DNA of 64,000 nt, from NCBI RefSeq assembly GCF_042944905.1, contig NZ_CP168496.1, positions 2,790,001 to 2,854,000 of the forward strand, read 5' to 3'. The stretch is from Psychrobacillus sp042944905. GTDB lineage: Bacteria; Bacillota; Bacilli; Bacillales_A; Planococcaceae. A program made the translations under genes and the position numbers. The notes beneath the pieces are model-generated. The model was not told where the DNA came from. It searched no databases and saw nothing but the letters and a program-made list of their open reading frames with translations. Positions 42,938-51,531 of the stretch are shown here, piece after piece (the stretch's first letter is position 1; every line of letters starts with the position of its first letter).

Positions 42938-43703
42938 CAAGTCTGTTGATTATCCATCTTCTTCTATTTAATGAAACGAGATACTTGCTTACATTTTTAT
43001 GTTTCAGTTCGCTTTTTAGAAAAAGTACGTCGTAGTGACCGCAGAGATTTCCGCTCTAGTCGGACGCTTTCCGAGGGGGGAGCGATGAGCCAGCACCGTC
43101 GCATGCGCGCCGTTTGTGCTGTCTCATCTGTCTCCCTGATCCCTTCGGAGTCGCCGCCTGCCGCTGCAATCAATAATGTGCAATATTTTACTCGTTATCC
43201 ACAACATAGAATACGTTTTACGCAATCTTACAAGGCATATGCGCAGTATAATGATAGCGCACACTTTTTAAGTGGAATCTCACTCTAAGTTAAGGCTTTA
43301 TTATTAGGAGAAATGGTCTCGTTCAGCCATTTATTAGATCTTATTTTAGGAAACCCTTCATAATAATGATCGAAATATAGTAGTGATGCTGGATAGTTAG
43401 CAAATAGGATGGATTTTCGCTGCAGGGCGGCGACTCCAGTAGGAGGCCAACAGGATGTTGGTCACAAAGGCGTTGCCACACGATGTGGCGCTCTTAGCCT
43501 TTGTTCCCCTGTGAGCAAAATGAGCCTTCACAACGGCGCGTAGCGACGGTGAAGGCTCATCGCACACCCTGCGGAAAGCGTCCGCCATGCAGCGAAAATC
43601 CCGGCGGTCACTAAGACACAATATCTCTACAGTAAGACGGAAAACTAATCGTGCATCACCCTAAATGTAATAGTTGGAAAAAATATGATAATCAACAGTC
43701 ATG
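42938..43703 (+). mobile_element. GC-rich inverted-arm element, copy 2 (in the his operon)
   Basis: 766 bp, no plausible protein. Tips CAAGTCTGTTGATTATC (left) and CATGACTGTTGATTATC (right, reverse complement) form a 17-bp terminal inverted repeat with two mismatches. Two GC-rich arms in inverted orientation (43045-43171 and 43411-43602) carry GGACGCTTTCC and GAGCGATGAGCC motifs. The right arm has an extra folded insert (43440-43515). The element is flanked by the 9-bp duplication GAATTCCTC. Related to copy 1 at 27167-27873. Confidence 0.85.
43440..43515. repeat. Nested hairpin insert in copy 2
   Basis: Compared with copy 1, this about 70-bp stretch is extra. It folds as CCAACA..TGTTGG followed by ACAAAGGC(G)TTGCCAC / GTGGCG..GCCTTTGT. 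Confidence 0.6.
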
Positions 43704-44981
43704 GAATTCCTCCTTACTCCAACTTCTTGATTCGACTGAGCGTGCATGTCCTTCTAACTGTTCCAATCTTGCTAAACGAGCAATTTTCGGAAACTGTTCT
43801 TGCCACATTTCTTCTGAATAATACACAACGCTTGTTTTTTTGACGAAATCATCGATGCATAATCCACTTGAAAATCTAGCCGTACTATTTGTAGGAAGTA
43901 CATGATTCGTCCCGGCAAAATAATCCCCCACTGGTTCACTACTAAATCTTCCGATAAAAATGGCTCCAGCGTGTTTTATTTGTTCACAGATTATTTCTGG
44001 CTGCTCTGTCATAATTTCTAAATGCTCGGGTGCAAGCTCGTTAACTGCATCAACTGCTTGCGCTAAGGATTCCGCAATATAAATACATCCGAAGTTTTCA
44101 ATAGAAGCTCTCGCAATTTCTTCTCGAGGGAGCTGCTTTAATTGTTTCTCCACTTCTAGTTGGACTTCTTTTGCAAGTTTTTCGCTCGTTGTAATCAAAA
44201 CGGAACTTGCAAATCGATCATGCTCTGCTTGCGCTAACAAATCAGATGCCACTTCATCCGCAAAAGCGGTATGATCCGCAATTACTGCGATTTCACTTGG
44301 TCCTGCAATCATATCAATTGCTACTTTTCCAAATACTTCTCTTTTTGCAAGCGCTACATAGCTATTGCCTGGACCTGTTATTTTATCAACCGATTTAATT
44401 GTTTCTGTCCCGTAGGCAAGAGCTGCAATCGCCTGAGCTCCTCCTACTTTATAAATTTCCGTTATTCCGGCAATGCGGGCTGCTACAAGTACGGAAGCAG
44501 GAAGCTTTCCTTCTTTAGATGGAGGTGACACAATGACTACTCGTTTGACTCCGGCAACTACCGCTGGAATGGCATTCATTAATACAGAAGAAGGATAAGC
44601 AGCAGTTCCTCCAGGGACATACAATCCTACTGCATCTAACGGAGTAATTTTATATTGAATATAAGAACTTTTATCTAACGGGAATTCAATATTTGGACGT
44701 ACTTGTTGCGAGTGAAAAGCACGTATATTAGCTGCTGCTTCCTCTAAGTCTTGAACCAATTGTGGATCAAAGTTAGCAAATGCTTCTTCTACCTCTTCTT
44801 TTGTCACTTGTAAGTTGGTAAGCTTTGCTCCGTCCCATCTCTCTGTATAGTCGAAAAGAGCTTTGTCCCCATTTTGACGCACGTGATCAATGACTTCACG
44901 AACAGTTTTTACATGATCTACACTCGCTTCTTCCACCGAACGTTGTAATGACATTGCATGAGAAAGCTTTGCTATTTTCAT
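43692..44981 (-). CDS. hisD: Histidinol dehydrogenase
   Basis: 429 residues; NAD-dependent two-step oxidation of histidinol to histidine. Visible motifs: YVPGGTAAYPSSVLMNAIPA, GGAQAIAALAYGT, IDMIAGPSEIAVIAD, LLAQAEHD (Zn-binding His) and GDYFAGTNHVLPT, ELAPEHLEI. The last three residues HDC and the stop TGA come from the tip of the inserted element; before insertion the gene would have ended KEEFN with a TGA overlapping the hisB start. Confidence 0.96.
   Translation of the reverse strand: MKIAKLSHAMSLQRSVEEASVDHVKTVREVIDHVRQNGDKALFDYTERWDGAKLTNLQVTKEEVEEAFANFDPQLVQDLEEAAANIRAFHSQQVRPNIEFPLDKSSYIQYKITPLDAVGLYVPGGTAAYPSSVLMNAIPAVVAGVKRVVIVSPPSKEGKLPASVLVAARIAGITEIYKVGGAQAIAALAYGTETIKSVDKITGPGNSYVALAKREVFGKVAIDMIAGPSEIAVIADHTAFADEVASDLLAQAEHDRFASSVLITTSEKLAKEVQLEVEKQLKQLPREEIARASIENFGCIYIAESLAQAVDAVNELAPEHLEIMTEQPEIICEQIKHAGAIFIGRFSSEPVGDYFAGTNHVLPTNSTARFSSGLCIDDFVKKTSVVYYSEEMWQEQFPKIARLARLEQLEGHARSVESRSWSKEEFHDC
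43704..43712 (+). repeat. Target-site duplication, right copy
   Basis: GAATTCCTC adjoining the element's right tip; encodes part of the hisD C-terminus on the minus strand. Confidence 0.8.
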
Positions 44982-44989
44982 AGGACTCC

Positions 44990-45619
44990 CTACCTTTTGT
45001 TCAATTCATTTTTTAATTGCGCGATGAACTCTTTTATTCGTTCCCGTTTCACACGATAACTCACCGGATTGACGATTAGTCGGGAAGATATGTTTACAAT
45101 TCTTTCATATTCGACTAGTCCGTTTTCTTTTAACGTTCGACCAGTAGATACGATATCGACGATTCGATCTGCTAATCCAATCATTGGTGCTAACTCGATA
45201 GAACCATTAAGCTCAATGATTTCCACTTGCTCTCCTTTTTCCTTGTAGAAGTTCGTTGCTATCGTTGGATATTTTGTTGCAACTCTTGGTGCTATTTCAT
45301 TCATTTTCGTATTTGGAAGACCAGCAGTAGCGATATAGCAATTACTAATACGTAAGTCAAGTAATTCATGGACATCGCGTTTTTGCTCTAACAGCACATC
45401 TTTCCCAGCAATTCCTATGTCAGCCACGCCATGTTCTACATAAACAGGTACATCCATTGGTTTTGCTAATATAAAGTGAATTCGCTCATTCGGAGCTTCT
45501 ACGATTAACTTTCTTGAATCATTTATTTCTTTCGGTAAATCGAATCCCGCTTGAACAAATAATGTATATGCTTCTTCGAAAATACGCCCTTTCGGCATTG
45601 CAATTGTTAACTCATTCAC
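44990..45619 (-). CDS. hisG: ATP phosphoribosyltransferase, short form
   Basis: 209 residues, the short HisG form that needs HisZ as regulatory subunit (encoded directly upstream). Motifs IAMPKGRIFEEAY near the start, DVPVYVEHGVADIGIAGKD and the PRPP loop DIVSTGRTLKENGL. Starts at GTG 45619 after AAGGTGG; it overlaps hisZ by 8 bp. First committed step of histidine synthesis. Confidence 0.96.
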   Translation of the reverse strand: MNELTIAMPKGRIFEEAYTLFVQAGFDLPKEINDSRKLIVEAPNERIHFILAKPMDVPVYVEHGVADIGIAGKDVLLEQKRDVHELLDLRISNCYIATAGLPNTKMNEIAPRVATKYPTIATNFYKEKGEQVEIIELNGSIELAPMIGLADRIVDIVSTGRTLKENGLVEYERIVNISSRLIVNPVSYRVKRERIKEFIAQLKNELNKR

Positions 45620-46790
45620 GAAAAGAACCACCTTCTGAAACGATTATTACTTCATCAAAATTCTTTGTATATGCATCTAAATCATTTACACCCGCTATAT
45701 ATTGAAGCGTTACACGTTCTGCTTTTTTTCTTCTTTCTTCTGCTAGGTCATTTGCTTTGGTATAATAACCTTCTTCAAATAAAAACAACGTATGCTTTTC
45801 TTTTATTTCGTTTCTAGGTAAAACTTCCAATAGTCTGTCTACCCTTATTCCAAATCCAGTAGCTCCAACTTCTTCATTAAATTGCTTAAATAATTCATCA
45901 TATCTTCCACCATTTCCAATAGGAAAGCCACTTCCAGCCGCATGAATTTCAAATAACATACCTGTGTAATAACTCATATGACTCGCTAGTGTGAAATCGA
46001 AAGATACAATAGAAGCATCACTTAATCGTATCTCTAATAATTGTTGCAATTGCTTTACTTGATCGATTAAATATTGTTGGTCATCCGTTAAAAACTCGCT
46101 GTGTTCTTCTAGTATTTTAGATTCCACCGTACTATCAATCCATTTTGTCAGAGACTCTTTTTGCGCGTCTTGCAACTGCATATCTTCCAACTTTTGTTCA
46201 AATCCAACAAAGTTTTTCTCTACCAAAAGTTGTCGTAAAGAATCTACTTGTTCTTTTGTATTCGTATTATTCGTTAGAATGGCTGATAGCATTCCGGCAT
46301 GCCCAATCGTAATACGGAAATCTTCCACCCCTAGTGCTTTTACAAGTTCCACCGCTGTATGAATAATTTCACTATCCCCATAAGCACTAAAGTCACCAAT
46401 CAATTCAAGCCCTAACTGTTCAAACTCTGCTGGTCTTCCACCTTCTCGCTGTTGTGCACGAAAAACGTTTGCGTAATAAGCTAGACGTAATGGATTTTTT
46501 TCTTTCAATAGTTTGGAAGCTGCGATTCTGGCAATCGGAGTCGTCATGTCCGGTCGTAAAACGAGCATTTCCCCTTGATTGTCTACTAATTTAAATAAAG
46601 ATGACTCATCTATGGCAGAAGCTTTTCCAATCGTTTCAAAGTACTCAACCGATGGAGTTTTTATAAAGTCATATCCTTTGTTGCGAATAAAATCTCTCGC
46701 TGTCGAACGTATATATTCTTTTTGCTCATTTACTTCCGGAAAAGAATCTCTCATTCCTAAAGGCTTTTCAAACATTTGAATCTTAGTCAT
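45612..46790 (-). CDS. hisZ: ATP phosphoribosyltransferase regulatory subunit
   Basis: 392 residues, a HisRS-like class II core without tRNA-binding C-terminal domain: motif 2 region RLAYYANVFRAQQREGGRPAE, EFEQLGLELIG and the GNGGRYDELFKQF motif. It pairs with short HisG and gives feedback control by histidine. ATG 46790 is used because TAGGAGTGA precedes it; the longer start at 46811 has none. First gene of the operon. Confidence 0.94.
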   Translation of the reverse strand: MTKIQMFEKPLGMRDSFPEVNEQKEYIRSTARDFIRNKGYDFIKTPSVEYFETIGKASAIDESSLFKLVDNQGEMLVLRPDMTTPIARIAASKLLKEKNPLRLAYYANVFRAQQREGGRPAEFEQLGLELIGDFSAYGDSEIIHTAVELVKALGVEDFRITIGHAGMLSAILTNNTNTKEQVDSLRQLLVEKNFVGFEQKLEDMQLQDAQKESLTKWIDSTVESKILEEHSEFLTDDQQYLIDQVKQLQQLLEIRLSDASIVSFDFTLASHMSYYTGMLFEIHAAGSGFPIGNGGRYDELFKQFNEEVGATGFGIRVDRLLEVLPRNEIKEKHTLFLFEEGYYTKANDLAEERRKKAERVTLQYIAGVNDLDAYTKNFDEVIIVSEGGSFRE

Positions 46791-46819
46791 TCTATTCACT
46801 CCTAATTTCACTTTAATAC

Positions 46820-46833
46820 ACTAGAGTGCTAGT
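46820..46833 (-). promoter_or_regulatory. TrpR/HisR-type operator
   Basis: ACTAG-CACT-CTAGT on the minus strand: two CTAG tetramers separated by 4 bases, the spacing of the TrpR operator (CTAG-TTAA-CTAG). It lies about 20 bp after the -10 box of the his promoter, so a TrpR-fold repressor such as YerC/HisR may bind. Confidence 0.6.
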
Positions 46834-46850
46834 ACAGTAAATTATTTTAA

Positions 46851-46879
46851 ATATTATCCTATTTCCTTATATTCGTCAA
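46851..46879 (-). promoter_or_regulatory. SigA-type promoter of the his operon
   Basis: On the minus strand TTGACG (46879-46874) and TAATAT (46856-46851) separated by 17 bp. No T-box leader is present between it and hisZ. Confidence 0.8.
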
Positions 46880-46924
46880 CACTATATATTTATCCCCTAT
46901 CTATAAGAAAAAAATGCAAGCTTC

Positions 46925-47230
46925 CTTTAAGTGCATCTTGTCTTCTGTATTTCTAGAGTGCTTTGGACGAAACATTTGCTACACTATTACCGGGGGAATT
47001 TTTGCGAATTGAGAAGTGACTGCGTCATTTCTAGCTACACTTTTTCCGTTAATCTTGTGGCGAATGTTTGTCCGTTTCCTTCTTGAAATATGTAAAGACA
47101 TAATGTTTTTGGTTTGGTTAATGAGAGAATAAATCCTTTCCTATTCTTTTAAAAGCGGACGAAGATGCAATTTCGTCCGCTCAGCGCTTCTTTATCAATG
47201 GATTCTATCTATTTTTTCAGGTTCCACAGG
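46925..47230 (+). repeat. Dispersed repeat C, copy 2
   Basis: Longer copy of the 13116-13330 repeat; contains GCTACACTATTACC, GGTTAATGAGAGA and the identical hairpin AGCGGACGAA/TTCGTCCGCT (47154-47182), then CTATCTATTTTTTCAGGTTCC. Located between yvoF and the his promoter. Confidence 0.65.
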
Positions 47231-47281
47231 ATCACTAGTATTATTAGTTTAAATGCCCAACTAAAAAGTTAAAAAATGTCA

Positions 47282-47395
47282 TAGAGCGACTAGTTGTAAG
47301 GTGAAAGCTACAGATTCTACACTGAAAGCAACAAAGTCCTTGAAGAAAGCAACCAATTTTATCGTGAAAGCAACCATTTCTCTATGTAAAGAGTT
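47282..47395 (+). repeat. 21-bp tandem array B
   Basis: GAAAGC recurs at 47303, 47324, 47345 and 47366, exactly 21 bp apart (core GTGAAAGCAACCA), with one degenerate unit at each end. Not related in sequence to the other arrays. Confidence 0.75.
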
Positions 47396-47484
47396 AACTT
47401 TATGTGAGATGGCACAAATCAGCGTTAGACAATCCTGTGCAATTAAAAACACAATGAACACGGTATTTCATATACTTAATCATT

Positions 47485-47522
47485 AAAAAAAGCCATCTTT
47501 CCTTTAGAAAGATAGCTCTTTG
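47485..47522 (-). terminator. Terminator of the hprK-yvoF operon
   Basis: On the minus strand AGCTATCTTTC pairs with GAAAGATGGCT followed by TTTTTT. Confidence 0.88.
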
Positions 47523-47524
47523 TA

Positions 47525-48031
47525 TTATTTAGTTCGTTCTAACATTTCTTCTTTTGTATAGATCACGCGCATTGGGTTTCCACCGACAAAGCAACCTTCT
47601 GGAACGTCGCGATTTACAAGAGTCGCCGCGGAAACGATGGCATCATTACCAATCGTTACTCCGGGAAGAATAGTAGTATTGGCACCGATTAGCACTCGAT
47701 CGCCAATAATTACGTCGCCAATGCGATACTCATTGATTAAATATTCATGTGCTAATATGGTTGTATTATAACCAATTATAGAATTGTTACCGACTTTAAT
47801 ACGCTCTGGGAACATCACATCTACCATTACCATTAAAGCAAAGGATGTCTCTTCTCCAATTTTCATTTTCAAAAATACTCGATAGAAAAAGTTCTTCCAA
47901 CTTAAAAATGGTGAGTATCTCGCTGCTTGTATGAAAATGAAATTCTTTACTACTTTCCAAAAAGGAACTGTATCGTACACATGCCACAGGGAATTTGCCC
48001 CACTTACAGGATACCGTTCTGTTTTCCTCAT
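47525..48031 (-). CDS. yvoF: Hexapeptide-repeat acetyltransferase (YvoF-like)
   Basis: 168 residues with a left-handed beta-helix of hexapeptide repeats (IGDVIIGDRVLIGANTTILP, GVTIGNDAIVSAATLVNRDV) and the terminal loop GCFVGGNPMRVI typical of the maltose/galactoside O-acetyltransferase family. Substrate unknown. ATG overlaps the ppaX stop by 4 bp; same place as yvoF in B. subtilis. Confidence 0.9.
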   Translation of the reverse strand: MRKTERYPVSGANSLWHVYDTVPFWKVVKNFIFIQAARYSPFLSWKNFFYRVFLKMKIGEETSFALMVMVDVMFPERIKVGNNSIIGYNTTILAHEYLINEYRIGDVIIGDRVLIGANTTILPGVTIGNDAIVSAATLVNRDVPEGCFVGGNPMRVIYTKEEMLERTK

Positions 48032-48684
48032 AACGTTTGACCTTTTGCTATAGTAAGCAATTCACTAATATGTTGAATCATATAAGTTGGAAGAAAGGTA
48101 GCTAGAAACGCTTCCCCTTTCATGGACCATGCGACAGCTGCAGTATCTACCCCAGCCCGTTGACCACCAACAATATCATGTAGATTGTCACCAATCATCA
48201 ATGCATGCTCTTTTTCGACACCAAGTCTTGTTAATGCTAACTCAATTGGCTCTGGATCTGGTTTTGCCTTTTTTACATCATCCAATCCCACAATTGTGTC
48301 GAAAAGATTTTCGCATTTCATTAGTTTAATGCCTCTATCAATCATAACTCTTCTTTTTGTCGAAACGACCGCTAATTTGTATCCTTGCTCTTTTAGTTTG
48401 TATAAAGTATCTACAACTCCATCGAAAGGAGCCACCATTTGATCATGCATGTTCATATTCCAAGTACGGTATGCCTCTATTAATGAATCCGTTAGAGCAG
48501 GATCAACAGTATTGAATGACTCTACTAAAGTAGGTCCTAGAAAAGGCAGTACGCTTTCTCTGTCATATTTCCCAGGAAATCTTTCTCCTAAAACATGTAA
48601 AAAAGTTTCGATAATTAATTCATTTGTATTTAATAGTGTCCCATCTAAATCAAACAATATAGCAGTATAAGGTTCTCTTTTCAT
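48028..48684 (-). CDS. ppaX: Pyrophosphatase PpaX (HAD family)
   Basis: 218 residues: HAD motif I LFDLDGTLLNTNEL, motif II AVVSTKRR, motif III Lys (KKAKPDPEP) and motif IV MIGDNLHDIVGG. In B. subtilis PpaX hydrolyses the pyrophosphate released when HprK/P dephosphorylates HPr, matching its linkage to hprK. Overlaps yvoD by 4 bp. Confidence 0.94.
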   Translation of the reverse strand: MKREPYTAILFDLDGTLLNTNELIIETFLHVLGERFPGKYDRESVLPFLGPTLVESFNTVDPALTDSLIEAYRTWNMNMHDQMVAPFDGVVDTLYKLKEQGYKLAVVSTKRRVMIDRGIKLMKCENLFDTIVGLDDVKKAKPDPEPIELALTRLGVEKEHALMIGDNLHDIVGGQRAGVDTAAVAWSMKGEAFLATFLPTYMIQHISELLTIAKGQTL

Positions 48685-49619
48685 GAAGTAACCACGTCCT
48701 CTTGTTTTGTCTGATGTGCCTTATTCCAAATAAAGGCGACAATAATCGTCAAAATAAATGCAGTTAATATCCTGATTAAAAATAATGGCAAAATAGGTAT
48801 TCCTAATGGAATAAAGATTAGTGTATCTTCTATTACTGCATGACATGCAACTAAGAAGATAAAAGCGATCGTTGCATCTTTTTTACTTACTCCATCTTCT
48901 TTAACAGCTTGTATCATTACACCAGCCCCAATAGCTAACCCTGTGATAAGGCCTGCAACTAACGTTAAGGATGCATTTGGCTTCAATCCAATTATTTTAG
49001 TAAAAGGACCAATCGCTTTTGAGAATTTTTGCAAATAATTCTTTTCTTTTAAATATTGAATGATAACCATTAAAGGGATAACTATAACAGCCAAGTGTAA
49101 AACGCCAAAAGTCGCTTTTTGTAACCCAAGGTACACAATCTCTCCCCATCCATTTGGTATATGCTGAGTCGCCGTTGCTACTCCATATTTAGCCATTTCT
49201 CCCCCACCACGCCAAACTAAATTAATAATAATGGCAGAAAGAATAGCTAACCCAAATCGTACGACCAACACTATCCAAAGTTTTACCCCTACACGAAGAG
49301 CAACTCCTGTTTCGATAAAAATATTATGGGAAAAAGAAAGCATTGTCGCTAATATAAATACTTCTTTTACCGACAAATCCATGGAAAGTATTCCTGCAAT
49401 TGCCGCATATAAATTCAGTCCATTTCCTAGAACTAACGGAATTGCTGCTTCCCCACGCAGTCCTATTAACTCCATAAAAGGAGTTATGAACTGAATGATC
49501 CAAGGCAGAACAGGTGTATATTGTAAAATGACAACAATTAAGGTTATAGGAAATATGATTTTACTTAACGCCCACGTCGTTTTTAAACCAGCAAACAAAC
49601 CCCTCTTTATAATCCCCAA
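48681..49619 (-). CDS. yvoD: Nucleoside-recognition (Gate) domain membrane protein
   Basis: 312 residues with eight or more hydrophobic segments arranged as two Gate/nucleoside-recognition repeats (FITPFMELIGLRGEAAIPL and ITGLAIGAGVMIQAVKEDG). YvoD homologue by position between lgt and ppaX. Related to spore maturation and nucleoside transporter Gate proteins; its function is unknown. Confidence 0.85.
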   Translation of the reverse strand: MGIIKRGLFAGLKTTWALSKIIFPITLIVVILQYTPVLPWIIQFITPFMELIGLRGEAAIPLVLGNGLNLYAAIAGILSMDLSVKEVFILATMLSFSHNIFIETGVALRVGVKLWIVLVVRFGLAILSAIIINLVWRGGGEMAKYGVATATQHIPNGWGEIVYLGLQKATFGVLHLAVIVIPLMVIIQYLKEKNYLQKFSKAIGPFTKIIGLKPNASLTLVAGLITGLAIGAGVMIQAVKEDGVSKKDATIAFIFLVACHAVIEDTLIFIPLGIPILPLFLIRILTAFILTIIVAFIWNKAHQTKQEDVVTS

Positions 49620-49636
49620 AGCTTGCCCTACTTTCT

Positions 49637-50446
49637 TTACTTATCTTGATAACGCACTGCAGGTTTGATCGTTAATCTTCTATATATAAATAGAATAATT
49701 GAAATTGCAATCGCTAGTAATGAAACCACTTGAGCAGTTCTTAATTCCCCTACTAAATACAGGCTATCTGTACGCATTCCTTCAATAAAGAATCGCCCTA
49801 CAGAGTACCATGTTAAATAGAACAAGAACATCTCGCCTCTAAGTAAGTTTACTTTACGAAGCAAAATTAATATAATGACTCCAATAATATTCCATACTGA
49901 TTCATATAGAAATGTTGGATGATAGTATTTTCCTTCAATATACATCTGCTCGATAATCCAATTCGGTAGCTTCAAGTTTTCTAAAAAAGTTCTAGTCACT
50001 TCTCCACCATGTGCCTCTTGGTTCATGAAGTTCCCCCAACGCCCCACTGCTTGGCCAATTAATAAGCTAGGAGCCATTATATCCATTAGTTTCCAAAAAG
50101 AAGTACCTCTTTTTCGGGTAAAGAAATAAGCCGTTAAGAAAGACGCAATTAATGCACCATGAATTGCAATTCCACCATGCCATATTTGAATAATCTTTTC
50201 TGGATTCTGGCTATAGAAATCCCATTTAAAGATAACGTAATATATTCTTGCACCTATAATTGCTAAAGGCACTCCCCAAATAAGTAAATCTGTTAAATAT
50301 TCTTGATGAAACCCTCGCTTTACCATTTCCCGTTGTGCTACTATAAAAGCTAATATAATGCCACATGCAATAATTATTCCATACCATCTAACTTCTATTG
50401 GTCCAAGCGAGAAAGCCACCGGATTAATTGCTTGTAATAAATTCAT
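49637..50446 (-). CDS. lgt: Prolipoprotein diacylglyceryl transferase
   Basis: 269 residues, seven membrane spans, with the Lgt signature GRWGNFMNQEAHGG (about residues 134-147), the essential His in GGIAIHGAL and SVWNIIGV. It transfers diacylglycerol from phosphatidylglycerol to the lipobox Cys of prolipoproteins. Follows hprK by 26 bp. Confidence 0.96.
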   Translation of the reverse strand: MNLLQAINPVAFSLGPIEVRWYGIIIACGIILAFIVAQREMVKRGFHQEYLTDLLIWGVPLAIIGARIYYVIFKWDFYSQNPEKIIQIWHGGIAIHGALIASFLTAYFFTRKRGTSFWKLMDIMAPSLLIGQAVGRWGNFMNQEAHGGEVTRTFLENLKLPNWIIEQMYIEGKYYHPTFLYESVWNIIGVIILILLRKVNLLRGEMFLFYLTWYSVGRFFIEGMRTDSLYLVGELRTAQVVSLLAIAISIILFIYRRLTIKPAVRYQDK

Positions 50447-50472
50447 ATGTAAAACTCCCCTCTACCATATCA

Positions 50473-51408
50473 TTAATATTCATTTTCTCCATTTTGGCTT
50501 ATCACATCGTCTAAACGCTTTGCAAAGTCCTCTGCAGCATTCATACCCATTCGCTTTAACCGATGATTCATTGCTGCTACTTCAATAATTACAGACAAGT
50601 TTCTCCCTGGCCGTACTGGGATTGTAAGTTTTGTGATAGCCGCATTTATTATTTCCATCTTTTCTTCTACCAGCCCAAGCCGATCATATGTTTTTTCTGC
50701 ATCCCATAATTCTAGTTCGATTACTAGTGTGATACGCTTATAACTACGAATTGCACTTGCTCCAAATAAAGTCATGATATCGATAATACCTAACCCGCGA
50801 ATTTCAAGAAGATGCTCAATTAACTTTGGAGCACTGCCTACTAGTGTGTCTTCTCCTTCTTGCCTGATTTCTACGCAGTCATCTGCCACTAAACGATGAC
50901 CTCTTTTCACTAGTTCCAGTGCGGTTTCACTTTTCCCAACACCACTTTTCCCAGTGATTAATACACCTACCCCGTATATATCCACCAATACTCCGTGAAC
51001 AGCTGTTGTTGGAGCTAATCGACTTTCTAAAAAATTGGTAAGCTTACTTGAGAATCTTGTGGTTGGCATATTTGTCGTTAATACGGGAACTGAATTTTTA
51101 TTGGAAGCGACAATTAATTCTTCTGGAACTTCCATTCCGTGCGAAATAATAATGACTGGTGTATCTGGTGCGCATAATTTTCTCATTCGTTCTTCTTTTT
51201 CTTTTGGTTTTAATAGCTGAAAAAAGGAAACTTCTGTTTTCCCTAAAAGTTGAATGCGATTGGATGGATAATGCATGAAATAACCTGCCATTTCAATCCC
51301 TGGTCGAGAAATATCACTAATTGCAATATGCCGACCAATTCCTTCTTCCCCACTTACTAATGTAAGTTTGAACATTTCTTTAACGTCCTTTGTCGTCACA
51401 TGAGGCAT
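50473..51408 (-). CDS. hprK: HPr kinase/phosphorylase
   Basis: 311 residues. Walker A GKSGVGKS at 153-160, catalytic His in SHGMEVPEE, and the C-terminal signature EIRGLGIIDIMTLFGA plus RPGRNLSVIIE. It phosphorylates Ser46 of HPr and Crh and also removes the phosphate using phosphate. ATG 51408 has AAGGAGCC ahead; the frame extended to 51441 lacks an SD. First gene of the hprK-lgt-yvoD-ppaX-yvoF operon. Confidence 0.96.
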   Translation of the reverse strand: MPHVTTKDVKEMFKLTLVSGEEGIGRHIAISDISRPGIEMAGYFMHYPSNRIQLLGKTEVSFFQLLKPKEKEERMRKLCAPDTPVIIISHGMEVPEELIVASNKNSVPVLTTNMPTTRFSSKLTNFLESRLAPTTAVHGVLVDIYGVGVLITGKSGVGKSETALELVKRGHRLVADDCVEIRQEGEDTLVGSAPKLIEHLLEIRGLGIIDIMTLFGASAIRSYKRITLVIELELWDAEKTYDRLGLVEEKMEIINAAITKLTIPVRPGRNLSVIIEVAAMNHRLKRMGMNAAEDFAKRLDDVISQNGENEY

Positions 51409-51531
51409 ACAATAAGGCTCCTTTCGTGCTACTGTTTTCACATAGTTCTTATTTTAGCATGATTATTCTATTTAATAGTATCCATTTATCTTTTCTCTTT
51501 CTATTTATTAAGAGAAAGGAGTGAGTTAGTT

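Noticed and set aside
46791..46850. T-box leader of the his operon
   Set aside because: Only about 60 bases lie between the promoter and hisZ, too few for a T-box, and no specifier loop is visible.
47301..47486. Plus-strand frame over tandem array B
   Set aside because: Its repeated residues (KATxSLKKATN) come from the 21-bp repeat; no Shine-Dalgarno.
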